7,918 nucleotides of DNA. Origin: an uncultured Alphaproteobacteria bacterium (lineage in GTDB: Bacteria; Pseudomonadota; Alphaproteobacteria; Minwuiales; Minwuiaceae). The stretch lies in the NCBI GenBank assembly GCA_913064755.1, contig CAJYBQ010000132.1, forward strand, positions 1 through 7,918, in the 5' to 3' direction. Positions 6,432-7,918 of the stretch are shown one piece after another. Below the pieces are notes generated by a model. It was not told the DNA's origin, ran no database searches, and saw only the letters and a program-made list of their open reading frames with translations. The position numbers and the translations under genes are program-made. Positions within the stretch are counted from its first letter, which is position 1; every line of letters begins with the position of its first letter.

Positions 6432-7837
6432 TGATAGGGACTCCTGAACGGATCCGGGCCGCGGAAGTCGACACGGCGCAGGGCATCGTGCGGACAGGCG
6501 CGCTGACAGGCTGGGCCACCAGGATTGGTTGAGCAGAAATCACACTTCGTCGCCTTCATGATCGGCTTGTGCTCGTCATCGACCAGTGGCTCGCCCGACA
6601 GGTTCGCGACCTGCACCAGGCGGATGTTGTCATACGGACAGGACGCCGCGCAGGTGCCACAGCCGATGCAGGTGTCGTCGTTGATGACCACGGACCCGTC
6701 ATGCATGGACCGATGGATCGCACCCGTCGGGCAGCCGATCATGCAGACCGGGTCGGCGCAATGCATGCAGGCATTGGCGACCATCCAGTGATCGAAGGTC
6801 TGGCCGTGCCGGACGAAGCGCGGGTTGCCGCCATGCGTCGAGGCACAGGCCCGCACGCAATCGTCACAGCGGGTGCAGCGATTGAGGTCGATCAGCATCG
6901 ACCGGGGACCATTGATGTAACGGCGACCCACCGCCCATTCCTTCAGCGCATCGGCGCTGATTTCCTCGCCCGCGAGATCGTTCAGGCTACGGCTGGGCGC
7001 CTTCATGTCCGGGAAGACGAATTCCTCCAGCACCTGGCGCGGGATACGCAGCAGGTCGACGTAGCCGAGGGCGGTCAGGGAACTCTGGAACACCATGTCC
7101 GGGTCGTTGTTCTTCCAGGCATGATAGAGCTCCTCGAGCCCGAAGAAGTCACCGGCACCGAGATACGTCAGCGTCCGCTCGCCGTTGCCGAGCTTGGTGG
7201 AAACGCGGGCAAAACCGGCACGCACCATAAGGATGCCGTCCGGGTAGTCGCCCTGGTTGGCGATCGGCGTGCCATGCTCCATTTCCCGCCCCTGGGCGAG
7301 CATGCGCTTGTAGCTGGTGTGCCAGTCGAAGGCACCGTGCGTCTCGAACAGCGTGCGGTCCGCGACCTGCTTCAGCTGCTCCGGCGACAGATGCTTGAAC
7401 ATCGGCGATTCGGAAAGTGCATTGCCCAGCGCGTTCTTGCGATAGGCCGCATCGATCTTGGTGCGCCAGGTATTGTCGAACCGCCGCAGCTCCCGCAGGC
7501 CCTGCCAGCGAATTTCCAGCACGCGCGATTCGGTTTCGGCGAAAACGGTCGCGGTGCGCGGGATACGCCCCAGTGCAGCAAGCTCGCCGAAGATCATCTC
7601 CGGGCCGAGCTGGGCCGTCTGGTGCTTGTCGAGAATGACCGGAATGTCCTGCAGGAACGAGGACGCGCCGCCGGTGGACGAGGCATGAACCTGAACGTTG
7701 GTGCTGTTGTAGCGATCCGGATCGCGGACTTCGGGACGCCAGGAATTGCGCCACAACTGGCTGAGGGCCTCGAAGAATCCCTTCTTGGAGGCGCTGGCGC
7801 GACCCAGCAGGTTCTGCGGCAGATCGTGAGTGAACAC
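6428..7837 (-). CDS. Cyclic-nucleotide-binding / four-cluster ferredoxin fusion protein (5' part interrupted and beyond the window)
   Basis: The 469 residues shown start at a GTG (7837) that has no ribosome binding site and lies inside a folded domain, so it is probably not the true start. Order of domains: the rest of a first CNB fold, including FGELAALGRIPRTATV (83-98). Here E85 and R94 match the phosphate-binding-cassette Glu and Arg, so cAMP or cGMP binding is plausible. A second, degenerate CNB fold spans about 140-275 (GDFFGLEEL, no clear Arg). A polyferredoxin domain at 320-460 has cysteines 321/324/327/331, 357/360/365/369, 390/393/396/400 and 432/435/444/448. These are sixteen ligands, enough for four [4Fe-4S] clusters as in DmsB/NrfC-type subunits. 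There is no signal peptide or Tat motif in the visible part, so it is cytoplasmic as seen. It overlaps the cytochrome b gene by ATGA and is probably its cytosolic electron partner. The frame upstream continues after an in-frame TAG to the window edge. Confidence 0.85.
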   Translation of the reverse strand: MFTHDLPQNLLGRASASKKGFFEALSQLWRNSWRPEVRDPDRYNSTNVQVHASSTGGASSFLQDIPVILDKHQTAQLGPEMIFGELAALGRIPRTATVFAETESRVLEIRWQGLRELRRFDNTWRTKIDAAYRKNALGNALSESPMFKHLSPEQLKQVADRTLFETHGAFDWHTSYKRMLAQGREMEHGTPIANQGDYPDGILMVRAGFARVSTKLGNGERTLTYLGAGDFFGLEELYHAWKNNDPDMVFQSSLTALGYVDLLRIPRQVLEEFVFPDMKAPSRSLNDLAGEEISADALKEWAVGRRYINGPRSMLIDLNRCTRCDDCVRACASTHGGNPRFVRHGQTFDHWMVANACMHCADPVCMIGCPTGAIHRSMHDGSVVINDDTCIGCGTCAASCPYDNIRLVQVANLSGEPLVDDEHKPIMKATKCDFCSTNPGGPACQRACPHDALRRVDFRGPDPFRSPYQ

Positions 7838-7918
7838 CCACAGAACGTTGCCGATGTGAAGCAGGGACGCAGACTAGCCGTAGTCGCCTCCGCGAACAAC
7901 GATCTCCCGGCGCGGTCG
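7838..7918 (-). pseudogene. Upstream in-frame continuation of the CNB/ferredoxin gene, broken by TAG
   Basis: Reading the same frame from the window edge gives a peptide containing EIVVRGGDYG, then TAG (7876-7874), then SASLLHIGNVLWVF, which runs straight into the annotated frame. This matches the opening strands of a CNB domain (the x-[IV]-[VF]-R-x-G-D-x-G / S-A-x-x-x-L-x-x-G-x-V-x-V pattern), with the stop at one variable position between the conserved glycine and serine. I therefore read this as coding sequence of the same protein carrying a nonsense codon. The gene start lies outside the window. Confidence 0.66.

Noticed and set aside
1..7918. tRNA, rRNA, CRISPR arrays, insertion sequences or phage genes
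   Set aside because: No tRNA-like arms, regular short repeats with spacers, terminal inverted repeats with a transposase or phage proteins were seen; the window is almost entirely covered by minus-strand genes.

Overview
The window is a GC-rich (roughly 60 % by eye), densely packed stretch. Every supportable gene lies on the minus strand, so transcription runs from position 7918 towards 1. A Gram-negative bacterium is indicated by several multiheme c-type cytochromes with Sec export signals, a signal-peptide-bearing outer-membrane beta-barrel ending in Phe, and Shine-Dalgarno AGGAGG sites. A proteobacterium, perhaps a gammaproteobacterium, is my guess, but no phylogenetic marker is present.

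Layout in transcription order. (1) 7918-6428: a cytoplasmic protein with two cyclic-nucleotide-binding (CNB) folds followed by a 16-cysteine, four-cluster ferredoxin domain; it enters from beyond the window and carries an in-frame TAG at 7876-7874. (2) 6431-5613: a five-helix, His-rich cytochrome b-like membrane protein. (3) 5616-3592: a membrane-anchored ten-heme cytochrome c with an unusual 10-Cys cytoplasmic N-terminus. (4) 3589-2669: a secreted five-heme cytochrome c (c554-like). (5) 2665-1814: a non-heme beta-rich domain with a GHNLPSG motif, in the same frame as (4) and separated from it only by a TGA and one codon. It is almost certainly the C-terminal half of (4). (6) 1718-204: an outer-membrane beta-barrel. 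(7) 121 to the window start: the N-terminus of a small membrane-anchored protein. Genes 1/2 and 2/3 overlap by ATGA, and gene 4 has its Shine-Dalgarno inside the end of gene 3, so 1-5 form one transcription unit. Short gaps with GC-rich hairpins separate 5/6 and 6/7.

Taken together this looks like a trans-envelope electron-transfer module: cytosolic Fe-S protein with CNB control, then cytochrome b in the inner membrane, then membrane-anchored decaheme, then periplasmic pentaheme, and possibly an outer-membrane porin partner. Direction of electron flow, substrate and the role of the cyclic nucleotide are not visible from sequence. Two genes of the unit are interrupted by in-frame stops (TAG in gene 1, TGA between 4 and 5). 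This means recent decay, sequence error or recoding. It is the most checkable anomaly here.
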